Shown: positions 44,626 to 57,792 of the stretch, piece after piece
Layout: the number at the start of each line of letters is the position of its first letter
Numbering within the stretch: the stretch's first letter is position 1
NCBI GenBank assembly: GCA_033964015.1
Contig: CM066914.1
Coordinates: forward strand, 12,205,831-12,269,830
Reading direction: 5' to 3'
Length of the DNA stretch: 64,000 nucleotides
Source: Scolanthus callimorphus
Lineage: Eukaryota > Cnidaria > Anthozoa > Actiniaria > Edwardsiidae
The notes under the pieces: model-generated
The model's database searches: none
What the model was told of the DNA's origin: nothing
The model's input: the letters and a program-made list of their open reading frames with translations, nothing else
Made by a program: the position numbers and the translations under genes

Positions 44626-44714
44626 TTTGGATTTTTAAACGCAATAAAAAAATCAAAGAAATTTCCAACCCGACAGTCGAGGGCGTGGAAAATCCTGATA
44701 TGAATACGATGTGA
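44626..44714 (+). pseudogene. Second integrin cytoplasmic-tail exon, 1 bp out of frame
   Basis: After a good acceptor (TTCTCTTTCTTTCAG), the sequence parallels exon 32: GGATTTTT-AAACGC against GGATTTTTCAAAAGG, then KIKEISNP against RIKDISDP, and a stop at 44712-44714. Spliced from exon 31 in phase 0 it reads FGFLNAIKK and stops at 44701-44703. One extra base in the T run would give GF-FKR and an open 30-codon exon. It is an alternative tail exon with an assembly error, or a decayed duplicate. A following AATAAA lies at 45249. Confidence 0.6.
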
Positions 44715-46200
44715 GACACCATCGGCAATGAATACGAATATGGACATGAATACTATGCGAACGACGTGCGCAGATCACCCTGTGGTCTACTGTGGCCGTG
44801 AGAAGCGCGGGAACTGATCACGTGAACTTATGGCCACGTCCCCATGGTCTTCTGGGTAAAATCAAAGAGCCAACTCCACGTGCATGACAATGCAAGAGCT
44901 GATCCCACAGGGATACCGGTCATTTGAGAACTCTCAACTATTATTTTTACGTCATTGTTGTAACAAGGGGCATTGATGAATTGCGGGATCAATTGATCAA
45001 TTTAGAGCAAAAGAACACAAGAAGCTTCTATTGGTATTTTCTTATTCTTCTCTGTAAATAACTTCTAAAAACTAGAGACCATGCTTCAATTCATTCATTA
45101 CAGTGATAACAGTAGCATAACAGTTTTATAGTAGACCATTGGCTTCGCATACATCTACTTTGTCGTATAGTAAAATTTTAGGTATAATATTTTTAAATTT
45201 TCTTATTATGTGTGAAAATTTTTAAAGCTAAAAGTCTCTATTTCGTTAAATAAAAAAGGTTTTCTTATATTTTGTGTTAATGCTCTTTATAGCGTGGTCT
45301 ATGAATACTCGGATGTTTATAGCCTGCCTCGACACACAGAGACGGCTTCCACGTGCGCGCGCGTTTCTTATAGGACGGCGCTTGAAAGACGGGAAATAGA
45401 AAATGGCGCGCAAGGAAGCTCGGGAAGGGTACACTGCGTTACCCATGCTCCATTGCGATCTGCTTGAAACACGTTCCTTGCCGAACACCTGAGAGGCGGC
45501 GCGGCGGGCACGTGAACTTCGCTCTATTTTTAAGTACAATACTGGGTGCAGCATAACAGTCAATGGAATCAATGGTCAGTTTATACCACGTGTTGCCCCT
45601 CGTTGTTGTCCCGACTGGACTCGCCTATTTGTCCCGTGTCGTCTGCCGTGCACTATTTTGTCACGAGGACCACACCCGTCTCTTACTCACCTATTTGACC
45701 CGTGTCGTCTGTCGTGCACTATTTTGTCACCCGTTCCTTTGTCGGACTTGTCCTTGGGATAGTTCTGGAAACTCGACCACAAGTAGCTTCTTTGTTTTTT
45801 TTACAACAAAGCAATAGGTATTCTCCATCAGTTCAAAACAAGTCTCGCCTGCATAACATGGCGTAACTCATCCTCGAAACCCCAGTTGGTATCTTGTCGA
45901 CTATTCACGCAAAAGGACTCCTGCAGCGAAAGCTCAGCAGTAGTTATTTTGCGGAAATGATTCTTTCGCTCGCCAGCTTTTCTCTGCTGAACTGCAATCA
46001 TCAGCTGCCCCGATGTGGTCTTTTGTTCTTTATCTTCGCTAGTTCGTTCCTTTGTATGTTGTTTCGTCTGTATGTGTGGTGGTTGGAGGGGCTAGCCTGC
46101 GAAAACCGCCGCTACTTATATCGCGCGCCGATTGCGACTGTGAGTCTCTTACTTTCGGCGAGTGCTAAGGTGAAGCTTGGTGCTAGCATAACTCCATGGT

Positions 46201-46327
46201 GCTAGCCGGGACTCCTGTGGGTTATTTCGGAAATGTTTGTTTTCACTCGATGTAAAGCGCGCCACAGGGACCCTGAAACCCGAAAACAAACATTTCCGAA
46301 AAAACGACAGGAGAGCCACTGCTAGCT
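46201..46327. repeat. Palindromic element (GGAAATGTTTGTTTTC arms)
   Basis: GCTAGCCGGGACTCCTGTGG and TTCGGAAATGTTTGTTTTC at the left are complementary to GAAAACAAACATTTCCGAAA and GACAGGAGAGCC at the right. Its ends resemble the element at 17500-17615. Confidence 0.6.
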
Positions 46328-46509
46328 AGCCTGGAACGGCTGGTTGACTTCTTGATTATTATTTTGTTCGTTTGTTTTGCCTTTTCTTTCCCTTACTAGC
46401 ATTGTTTTCTGTTCGACTAGGGCATGGCTTAGGCAAAAAGCCCAGTTACAGTTTGTCATCTTTATAAACCAGTAACTAAAATATCTCTACACACCAAGCG
46501 CATTCCCTT

Positions 46510-46703
46510 AAGGCTGGTTCTCACTGGAACGCAAGCGCGAGGCAAGTGTGAACCATAGCGACGCAAGCGCAAGTCTAAAATCAACATTGATAAGTTGCTT
46601 GCTTGCGTTCACTCGATTCACAGTAGACGCAAGCGCAAGGACACGCAATGTCTCAAATTTCTTGCGCTTACGTCTGCGATTGCGTTACAATGAGAACCAG
46701 CCA
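46510..46703. mobile_element. MITE with AAGGCTGGTTCTCA ends and GCAAGCGCAAG repeats
   Basis: AAGGCTGGTTCTCACTGGAACG at the left pairs with CGTTACAATGAGAACCAGCC at the right. The internal GACGCAAGCGCAAG motif recurs. The sequence at about 37815-38000 contains the same GCAAGCGCAA motifs and is probably a relative. Confidence 0.6.
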
Positions 46704-47652
46704 TCATAAAGCCATCATCCTTTAGTTTCCCATGGGGTGGGCGTACTTCAGAACGTTCAAACCCTTGCATTACATCACTTCCGTTAGGAATCAGGGCTCG
46801 GTTTAGGTTGTGCCGAGCATGTGAATTTTAGGAATGAGCTTAATAAAAAACGCCAGAGGTTCTTCCGGATTTAGAAAACGCCTTGTTTTAACAGGAACTG
46901 CCGTATTTTGCATAACATTAAAATAACATTGAAATTGAAAAAATGAGTTGTAATTAGAGGCCACGAGGAGCCGAAAACACCGCTATAAAGTTGTTATGAT
47001 TACAAAAATGTCGATGTACTTTTTTTTGCAAATAAAGAAGGTTAATTAATCGTTTTTGGTTGCAATGTTTATATTTGACCAACAATACATTGTAATGGGG
47101 CGGTTTTTTGTTTGGTTTTCTTACCGGCCCTTGCAATGAATGCAACCACGCAAAACAAAACTTGACCCAAGACCCTTCATCGAAAAAACTTGTGCATCAA
47201 CTTTTGATGGTCGTGAGACTGCTTTGGCTAACTTTCGTAGCTCCTTCCATGAGGCTTCAATCTTTTGAAGTCTTTTGATCAGGAGCTGAAGAGGATTCCA
47301 GCAGAGCGCAAAAGTGCGCATTGCCTTCTGTGCATATTAATAGGGGTTTGTTGTTTTCCTTCCTTGTATTTTTTGAAAATGAACTCAACTCTCATCCCAG
47401 TCTTCCGCCGTGAATGTATGTTATCTTTTTGTCTTAGCAAGACCTTGAAGAGAGAGCATAACCTTTCTTTTAGAAAACGTGTCACATGGCTACCACAAAC
47501 ATCCGCTTGTAACGGAATCAATTACGACATAATTTAAAACCACGAAATTTATACAATCATCTAAATGGGATGAAAGCATCTCTGAGAACTATATCTTGGC
47601 AAGGAGCTCGAGGGAATAGAGCGAAATTTGTCAATCAAGCTTTGTAGTTGTG

Positions 47653-50600
47653 ATGATTGAATCGGTGATTTTCTGTGTCTTGGTGATTTTATCATGTCCC
47701 GCTGATGTATGGAGCTTTAACCTGGATGTGCGGACAAGTACGTTGTACAGCCATCCATCTGGGCAACTCGGCAGCTATTTTGGATATTCAGTGGCCATTC
47801 ACTCACATCGGAACAAGAAATGGTAAGGAAGAGTCAAGCTGGTACAGTCAATTAGTTTAGCATTTTACTGGATGTGGCTTGCGGTACTGACAGTTTCATG
47901 GATTTGCTTGATACTTCATGAATACTTGTTTGGCATGTTTGCCATGCAAATCTTTTCAACTCAGGAAAATTTGCAAATCGATTATTTCTGGTCCGGAATC
48001 TTGTACTTTCAAAAATGCAATTCCTGAAAGACTCGAGACTTCACTTTCAGTCAATGATATCATTGTAAAGCTTCAAAAACAAAGTCCTTCGCTGTGGCGA
48101 CTTTGCTGACACAATTCAAGGCTATTATCGTAAATTTTGTTTTTATTTCTTTATAAAAGCCCCAAGAGATTACAGGTCAGTTATCAATTGCGAAATAAAA
48201 TACGGTCTCCCCCGGTCTCCCCAGTCAAGGAATTAACCATGGTCCGCCAGGGTGGCGTTAGAAAGCTTGTGGTTTCCACATTTATCAGTTCTTTTCTTCT
48301 CTCTGATTGATTTTGTATTTTATTTGCGTTCGTCTTATAAAACTGTGAGATAAAATGTAATTTGGGAAGTGGTTCGAGTGCTATAGTGGAATATTCGAGT
48401 GATGGAATTGCATAGCCATCTGGTTTTAGCAGAAACCTATAAGTGAGTTGTTTCAAATGCCCTTTTCGTTATTATCTCTGACAAAAAACAGATGCCCGTT
48501 ATTTGAGAATTTCTCTCGTTTCTGAATGCAAATGTAAATTTCTTAGATTCTGGTTTCTTCGGTAAACGCGTTTTTGCCACTGTCTGAGTTTTGACGGAAA
48601 TGCATTGTAAAACACAGGAACTTTAACTGCCCGTTTTAAATCCGCTTCTTTCTTCCCAAAACAAAGAAAAGGAAAAGCCATTTGATAATGTCTGGATGTA
48701 AAACAGGACACGTCAACTTATCTAGTCACCCGAAACTACAATACTTTTCTCGATGTTCAGTGTGGCCTCCAGAAAAAAAAACTCGAAACCCTGTGCTATG
48801 CTATGAAGAGAGACCAGGGCCTTCAGCAAAAGGACCCCCAATGACTTGGAACGTCAGACAACCATGCCTCCCCCGGCTCCCCCATCCCCTTCTTCACGCT
48901 GGTCTATTACTTGCGGAAAAAGTTGTTCTCACTTTCTCGTCCGTTTCTCCTGGTTTTTCTCTGCTCTCAAGTTCCGTGTAACGCGCTACCCAGGCTATCT
49001 AACCTACGGTTATGTGAAATGGATACAAAGAAAACATCAAAATATACGACAAACTCAAGCTGCAGTGTTTTCTCTCATCAGGGTCGTGGCTGGCGCGCCA
49101 TTGAGTGATGTGACGTCATCAGGCGGAGAGATTCTGTCCGGCTTTGGGGCAGCTTTTAGTTGTGATACTGGTGGAATAAAGGACTGCAGTATCATCAATA
49201 TTGATAACACCCGTAAGTTTTCATCAATGTTTATCGTACGTGGCGAGATCTTCTACTCTCGAATTAAATGACAAAAGCCTGCAAACTGTAATGTTTTATC
49301 TGACATAACAATCTAATTAAACAATGGAAGAATCATCATGACCAATTGAGATTACGATCTCAGGAAAACCGATTATCTTTGACGCGATATTTTGAGGCAA
49401 AAGTTTATCATTCGAATCTTTAAAAGTGGGCGCTCATCCCGTTTTTCGGAAATTCCGAGAGGGAGATCCGAAAAATTTCCGAAAAGAGACGAAGACAATC
49501 CGTAAATCTTTCGGCATTCGGTTCGTGACCAAGATACCGGAAATATTAGAATGGAATTTCCCATTAATTAAACGCAAAGAAATTAGCGGCAGAAACGATA
49601 ATATTGGAAAGGCTGAGTTTCGCAAGTAAACACATTGCCAGAAAATTCTCAAGCCGAACTGAGAAATACGAAAGCTGTCAAATTATTTTTGTGGGTTTAA
49701 AAAATGAGGTTACAGGGAAGTCTGAACGGGCAGATGAAGGAGCCTTTGCGGACACGTTCCTACGTTTCATATTTAATAGGACTTTTTTAAACCTGGTCAG
49801 ACAATGCTATATTTTATGGAAAACATGACCCCATTGTTCGACACCTTAATGTTTCGACAAAACCCATTAAAGTATCCTCTCAAAGAATCATCACATGAAT
49901 TAATCCAGTTTCGAATTCTCTAATCTACCGCTGAATAGTAGCAGGGACTTTTATACTGCGCATGCACCAATCCGCTGACCAATTCAATGTGATTACGGGC
50001 GCTACCTCGCCAATTTTCATTGTTTTAGTCGGAGTTGACATAATTGCGCGAAGTTTTCAGCTCGCACTTTTCTTTTTCCTTTATTTTGTAATCAAAATAT
50101 TTACGGTAAGTTCTAGTTTTCTGTGTGCAACAAACGAAATGTCGACAGGGCACGTTCCGGGGAGCTCTGGGTTCGAGAATGTAAACGAGTTCAATAAATG
50201 TAACCGCGCATGCGTATGCAAATGTCCCTGCTACTCCGCTGAATAGGTATCAAAGGCGCATAAATACAGTGGGAGCCTCGATTTGAGCCCGAAAGTTGCG
50301 AATACCAACGAGTCCAAAAGTTTTGTCGATTGTCTTCATTCAAGCTTCATCGGTTTCTCGTCGGTATTCACAACTTTTTCTACTTCAAACTGAGACCCCG
50401 TCCACACTACACCGTTTTCAAAAGATTTGCGTCCACACTTATCGTCTTCGTATTGTTTTTCGCCGTTTTCGTTGATCGTTTTCGGCGTTGTAGTGTGGAC
50501 GATAGCCGTATCCGGAACAAAAAGTATCCGTTTTCGTTTGAAAACGGTGTAGTGTGGACGGGGTCTGAGGCTTCCACTGTATTTATGCGCCGTCGATGCC

Positions 50601-53600
50601 TATTCAGTGGTAGAGTAGAGAATTCGAAACTGGACTGCCGATTTGGTCTATTCTTGGATATCAGCTGTATCTCAGATCTGCAAACAGAAGTGCATAAATT
50701 ATATATATGTTATTTATTGGCTGAAATACCGTGACCGAGGTTTTTAAAATACTCGAAGGTTGCGAGGTTTAAGGTATTTCGCGATCCGGACCGCTCGCGA
50801 ACCAATCAGAGCGCGCGCTTTGATTGTTTATTTATTTATTGTTATCATTTTTTTAAATATGATTTGCGGATAAATGGTACCTAAACTCGGTCATGCGCCG
50901 ATATCATGAAGATACATCTAAAGTATCCTTACTCATGTGGTTTTCTATTCCTTCCTTTAGCCGAGGAAGAAGGATCCGTGTTATATAATGGAAGTTACTC
51001 AGACTTCAAGATGGAGATCAAAAGTGGACAATGGTTGGGTGGTACAGTCCAAAGCACAGGGAAAGATGGCCGGCTCTTGGTACGAATCAGAGATCCACGA
51101 GCTCATAATTCCTTGTCTTAGATCACATGTGGTCTTAAGTTTTTCAAGCCCTTCACTTAGGTTCGGTGTGCGTTTATAATAAAACTCGAGAGAAATATCT
51201 TGCTTTTTTTCACTAGCACATGGGGAGATTTTAGACATAAATGCTTTATCTTACGTGGACAACTCGTAACGGCCTTCAACTGACAAACCTGAGGTCGACA
51301 GTGTACCACTTTACCCCATTTCTCTTATCAGAGCTCCATTTGAAAGGAATTCAACGCTATACGCAAGCTACTCGGAACAGAGAAAAGTCGATACGGTTGG
51401 TCGGTCTGGGGTTAATTTCGAACTCAGAACAGCACACGTTCTGGCGCACGTATGTCGAAAGGAACTCCACAATAGCACTCTAAACTACAAAGACTGAAAC
51501 GCCGGATACTATGCGAAAAGAAAAGTCTTCACGATTTTCTTTCTTATCTATCTTAGGTCTTCATGATTTTCTTCCTTATCTATCTTAGGTCTTCATGTTT
51601 TTTTCTCCCTTATCTATCTTAGGTCTTCATTATTTTCTCCCTTATCTATCTTAGGTCTTCATTATTTTCTCCCTTATCTATCTTAGATCTTCATGTTTTT
51701 TTCTCCCTTATCTATCTTAGGTCTTCATTATTTTCTCCCTTATCTATCTTAGGTCTTCATGATTTTCTTCCTTATCTATCTTAGGTCTTCATGATTTTCT
51801 CCCTTATCTATCTTAGGTCTTCATGATTTTCTCCCTTATCTATCTTAGGTCTTAATGTTTTTTTCTCCCTTATCTATCTTAGGTCTTCATTATTTTCTCC
51901 CTTATCTATCTTAGGTCTTCATTATTTTCTCCCTTATCTATCTTAGGTCTTCATGATTTTCTTCCTTATCTATCTTAGGTCTTCATGATTTTCTCCCTTA
52001 TCTATCTTAGGTCTTAATGTTTTTTTCTCCCTTATCTATCTTAGGTCTTAATGTTTTTTTCTCCCTTATCTATCTTAGGTCTTAATGTTTTTTTCTCCCT
52101 TATCTATCTTAGGTCTTCATTATTTTCTCCCTTATCTATCTTAGGTCTTAATGTTTTTTTCTCCCTTATCTATCTTAGGTCTTAATGTTTTTTTCTCCCT
52201 TATCTATCTTAGGTCTTAATGTTTTTTTCTCCCTTATCTATCTTAGGTCTTAATGTTTTTTTCTCCTTATCTATGTTAGATCTTCATGATTTTCTCCCTT
52301 ATCTATCTTAGGTCTTCATGATTTTCTCCCTTATCTATCTTAGGTCTTAATGTTTTTTTCTCCCTTATCTATCTTAGATCTTCATGATTTTCTCCCTTAT
52401 CTATCTTAGGTCTTCATGATTTTCTCCCTTATCTATGTTAGATCTTCATGATTTTCTCCCTTATCTATCTTAGGTCTTCATGATTTTCTCCCTTATCTAT
52501 CTTAGGTCTTAATGTTTTTTTCTCCCTTATCTATCTTAGGTCTTCATTATTTTCTCCCTTATCTATCTTAGGTCTTCATGTTTTTTTCTTCCTTATCTAT
52601 CTTAGGTCTTCATGATTTTCTCCCTTATCTATCTTAGGTCTTAATGTTTTTTTCTCCCTTATCTATCTTAGGTCTTCATTATTTTCTCCCTTATCTATCT
52701 TAGGTCTTAATGTTTTTTTCTCCCTTATCTATCTTAGGTCTTAATGTTTTTTTCTCCCTTATCTATCTTAGGTCTTTATGATTTTTTCTCCCTTATCTAT
52801 CTTAGATCTTCATGATTTTCTCCCTTATCTATCTTAGATCTTCATGATTTTCTCCCTTATCTATCTTAGGTCTTTATGATTTTTTCTCCCTTATCTATCT
52901 TAGGTCTTTATGATTTTTTCTTCCTTATCTATCTTAGGTCTTCATAATTTTCTTCCTTATCTATCTTAGGTCTTCATTATTTTCTTCCTTATCTATCTTA
53001 GATCTTCATGATTTTCTCCCTTATCTATCTTAGGTCTTCATTATTTTCTTCCTTATCTATCTTAGGTCTTCATAATTTTCTTCCTTATCTATCTTAGGTC
53101 TTCATTATTTTCTTCCTTATCTATCTTAGGTCTTCATTATTTTCTTCCTTATCTATCTTAGATCTTCATGATTTTCTCCCTTATCTATCTTAGGTCTTTA
53201 TGATTTTTTCTCCCTTATCTATCTTAGGTCTTTATGATTTTTTCTTCCTTATCTATCTTAGGTCTTCATAATTTTCTTCCTTATCTATCTTAGGTCTTCA
53301 TTATTTTCTTCCTTATCTATCTTAGGTCTTCATAATTTTCTTCCTTATCTATCTTAGGTCTTCATTATTTTCTCCCTTATCTATCTTAGGTCTTAATGTT
53401 TTTTTCTCCCTTATCTATCTTAGGTCTTAATGTTTTTTTCTTCCTTATCTATCTTAGGTCTTAATGTTTTTTTTCTCCCTTATCTATCTTAGGTCTTAAT
53501 GTTTTTTTCTCCCTTATCTATCTTAGGTCTTAATGTTTTTTTCTCCCTTATCTATCTTAGGTCTTAATGTTTTTTTCTCCCTTATCTATCTTAGGTCTTA

Positions 53601-56600
53601 ATGTTTTTTTCTCCCTTATCTATCTTAGGTCTTAATGTTTTTTTCTCCCTTATCTGTGTCAGGTCTGCGCCCCTCGCTACACCCATAAACAAGACGGCAG
53701 TAACCGCTACCACTATGTCGGCCCCAGGCTATCACGCTTCCCTTCGGGCAGGTGTTTCATGGTTCGTAGGGATCTGAGCGGCGTCGACTCGAACGGTGTT
53801 GTGCAGCCTTGTAAGAAAAGTAAGTTACATCTCTCCTCTACTGCACTGGCGAGCACAGGCTGCCATTCAGTCTAGCCCCTTGCGGTCTAGGCGGGTATCC
53901 TGTGGTTAGGTTGTGACGTCACCGGGAAACCTCTCCTCTCCTCGGGCAGTGAGCTCGAGCGCCCGCGCAGTGGTTTACCTTCTGGTACAAGGCTGCATGG
54001 CTGCCATCAATTACATCAATTATTCACACGAACAAAAGAATGTTGCTGACATCACATCGTCATTTTCTCATCTAAAGGTTCTAATAACCCGTATAACGGA
54101 TACTGTCAATTCGGGATCAGCGCCGCTGATTCTCTGGACAGCGGATCACGCGTGGCAATAGGCGCGGTGGGTGCAGGGGACGTCAAGAATAGAGTCGTGT
54201 CGATAGGTGAGTGCCTGGGATCCATTCCATGGCGTGTTTGTAAAGCATTTCAAACACAAAGTATATGTCTTCAATACATGTTGTCGGCCATGTGATTGTT
54301 TTTCACAGCCTGCGTGCCCAGATCCAAAGGCAGTATGGGTAGAAACAAAATCCATCCGAGTCTCACCTCGTGGGTCATGGCTAAAAGGGATAACTCAGAA
54401 GGACCTGATTATAATTCATAGGACATACAATAGAACGAAGCTACATTGCATAACATGGCATATGTAGCTTCGTTCTACCGTGAAGCCTATGAATTATTAA
54501 TCAGGTCCTTCTGAGTCATCCCTTTTAGCCATGACCCACCTCGTGGGGCCTCCTGTAACATGGGCAGCACAGGAAACCCAACTACACAGGGAGCACAATA
54601 TATTACAAAAACATCCTATTTTGATGATATCTCACTGGTCTGCTGCCTGCTAAAAATTACATAACGGAGCTTTGTAATGTCCATTGCTTTGCTAGTAACG
54701 CTTGCATACTCTTTTACCACGCCACCTGTTTATCGATTTTCAGGCAGGTTTGATGTATATGATACAAAACGGTTGGTAGTAGTATCACTTCGTATTGTTT
54801 TGATTTTCAGGCGGGTTTGATGTATATGATACAAGGGATGCTAGTATCGCTTCTTCCCCGTTTCGAGACCTTCGAAAGTACGATTACATGGGCTACGATG
54901 TGGCAACCGGACATTTCACGTTACCAAACAAGACAGGTGAGCTCGATCGGTGGCGCATTTCGCCTTGTATAAAAAAGAAATCAGAAGAACATAACTCGGA
55001 GTGTCCGTCTAGGACAACGCGCAAATTGCTTACCGAACGTATTGTAATCTGCGTACAACAAGGCAGTGATCTCTACGAGTGCTAACTGTGAAATGTGCTT
55101 GTTGTGTGCGTTTGTAGAAATAGCAAGTGGCGCGCCAAGAAGCGAGAACATCAAAGGAAAGGTAAAATATACTATGTTTCCGTTTACTGTTATTCTTTCT
55201 TAGACTAAAATCAACTTGTTCCGAAATTAGGGCTATTAGGTTAACTATGGGTGAGCTTTCTGTGGCGCGGGTGCGTCAAAAATGGCACGAAGATAGGGTT
55301 TACATTTTCCTTAATAATACAATAATTTAATATTTATATTGCGCAAAATACATAAAAATTATCAAATGCGCATTACATTTTCAAAAACTAAGCTAATACT
55401 AAAATACATAGAAGTTAAAAATATTTTTTAAATAATTATTATTATCCATATGCTACTTCGTGGGGTAGCGAATTCCAGACTTTGTGGGCGGCAGCCTGGA
55501 ATGATCTGTCAATGTAACTGTCGACCTTATTGGTGGAGCCGCGAGTACAACTCCTCTAGATAAACGCAAGGTATACGCGCCTTGCTTTGATGTAAAGAGG
55601 AGCTATGCCATGTATAACCTTGAATGTAAACAACACTTTGAAATGGATACTCTGTCTTAGGCAGCCAATGCAAATCGCCCATTAACGGCGTGATGTGGCT
55701 ATAACGTGGTGCGCGGCAAACAAGCCTAAGCAACCGAGGTTCCTAACGCCCTTGGTGTGAAACCTTCCATATGGCATGTCAATAGTGACATGGTGCATTA
55801 TACCCTTGAAGCTTCATACCTTTTTTTATCTTTGACGATCAGGTTGTTCTGTACGAGGATGCATTAGATAGAGTGCTCTATGGTTCCAGTCTTCAGCGTC
55901 CTAAGAACCTACAGGTAACGAGCGATGAAGAATGACGTGATATAATACTATCAAGTACACAAATCAGTTTACATGATTTTATTTTTTACTCTCTCAGCCT
56001 GGGACTTACTTTGGTAGCGTCATTTGCGCAGTGGATCTGAATAACGATGGGTAAGATTTTTACTACTGACTCTATTTATTAAGTTTATTCCTAGGGTCTT
56101 CGTACACGGCGGTGTTCGACGCGTTACTGCTTCTTGATTTATTTTCAAACATGATGCTGACCCTATTTATTTATTCATAGCTACACGGACCTTCTTGTTG
56201 GAGCCCCACTATTCACTGAAACGAAAGATGAGGGAAGAGTATTTGTCTACATCAACACAAACATGTTAGTATCATTACAATTCATCTGGTCAGCCGCGCG
56301 GCACGGGGAATTTCTGCAGAAACCCATCCATGGGAAAAGCTGATTTTCCCAAGGCATGGATAGCCATGGGAAATCCGAACACTTCTCATTCTTCCACCAT
56401 GGGAAATTTAGCTTTTCCCATGGATGGTTTTCTGCAGAAATTCCCTGTGCAGGTCGGAGCCAGGCAACACTATATTTTTGTAGGATGAACGGATCTCCAG
56501 TAGAACAAGCCTAAACATAGAAACATCTTCATACGTCTAACAATGTACATTATTCCCCAGGTATACTAAGCTTGATCAAGTCCATGACCCTTTCTGGCGA

Positions 56601-57792
56601 CTCGTTACCGGGTGCAAGGTTCGGATCGGCCATTACAAGTGCTGGGGATCTCAATCGAGACGGCTTTCCGGGTAACGTATGCAATTTTAGACCATATTAG
56701 TCCAATACTCTGACAAATTTATTCATGGTATTGCTCTTCTCCATTGTATTGCCTCGTTCTATAATACACTCCATTGCACTCCATTGTTTTAGACAATGCC
56801 TTGCATAAATTTGACAGTGTATTGGACAACCCTCTTTTGCATAATTGCAAACAATCTCTATACCCATGTATTATGGTTAGTCGTAATGAACCCGTACGCT
56901 GCATCTAAGCAAACAGGAATCTCGCAGATCAAGAAACTGTAAAGTAATCTTGGGGTCCCAAAGTGATTAGCAGATCCTTCTTTCAAAATGTGTACATCTT
57001 GTGTTCGGAATCATCCTTGACTTGACTCAGACTGCTAGAGATTTGTGTGAAGTATTCCCATACCGTTGAGTAATGATGGACTTTCTTACCGTTCATTTAA
57101 TACAGATGTTGTGATAGGCGCCCCTTATGAGGGACTTAATAGTGCAGGGGCTGTGTACGTGTATTATGGGACCAAGACCGGTATAGAGACCCATTATCGA
57201 CAGGTACGTAGAACGAGGTCCGTGCGGAACGTAAAGCCAGCATGAAGATTAGTTTATATTCGTCAAACATCCCGAAACCTCCATGAGGTCTACCACCTTT
57301 CCTGTTGGCAAGAGATGTCCTGAGACAAACGAGTATTTCTTGTCCTTCTCACACTCTGTTTTTTCCACCTCAGAAAATCTTAGCGTCCTCGGTTAACGCG
57401 AGACTACGTGGATTCGGCATCTCCATCTCAGGAGCGGTAGACGTGGATGACAATGGATATCCAGGTATTGCTGCCCATTCTAGCAACTGACAGTACAATC
57501 ACACGATTCTGATTAGTTACTCGATATTTAGCAAAGACGAAAGCAACGCAATAGTAAACGAAAACAGCGCAAATTTTACAATCGATTTAATATCCACACT
57601 GTGGACGATAACAGTGGAACGGACACTGTTCGGAGTAGTCTTGTCCCCTGACATATTTCAAAGCAATGCGACATTAAATTTTTGTGATGACTCGGGAAAA
57701 CCATGCCATCCTCTCAATTTCTCGCCATATTTGCTCCTCATTCCAGATATAGCCGTGGGGTCATATTCCTCTGGAAATGCCGTGCTCTTCAA
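47653..57792 (+). CDS. Integrin alpha B exons 1-14: signal peptide and beta-propeller
   Basis: Exons: 47653-47822, 49082-49212, 50961-51079, 53663-53819, 54078-54206, 54811-54936, 55118-55161, 55843-55914, 55998-56050, 56181-56264, 56571-56671, 57106-57203, 57374-57464, 57747-57792. Exon 11 is drawn from the acceptor ...ACTAAG because that closes the frame. The stronger CCCCAG acceptor 10 bases upstream (exon from 56561) does not. Exon 4 starts directly after the ~34-bp splice-acceptor-like array. Confidence 0.85.

Larger units (their letters stand above)
44715..47652. other. Spacer between the two integrin genes
   Basis: No supported exon. It contains a probable polyadenylation signal (45249-45254), a partial tandem duplication of a GTCGTCTGCCGTGCACTATT block (about 45637 and 45705), and inverted-repeat elements at 46201-46327 and 46510-46703. 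The integrin B promoter should lie in the last few hundred bases. The short open frames (e.g. 45894-46205) have no features I recognise. Confidence 0.55.
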
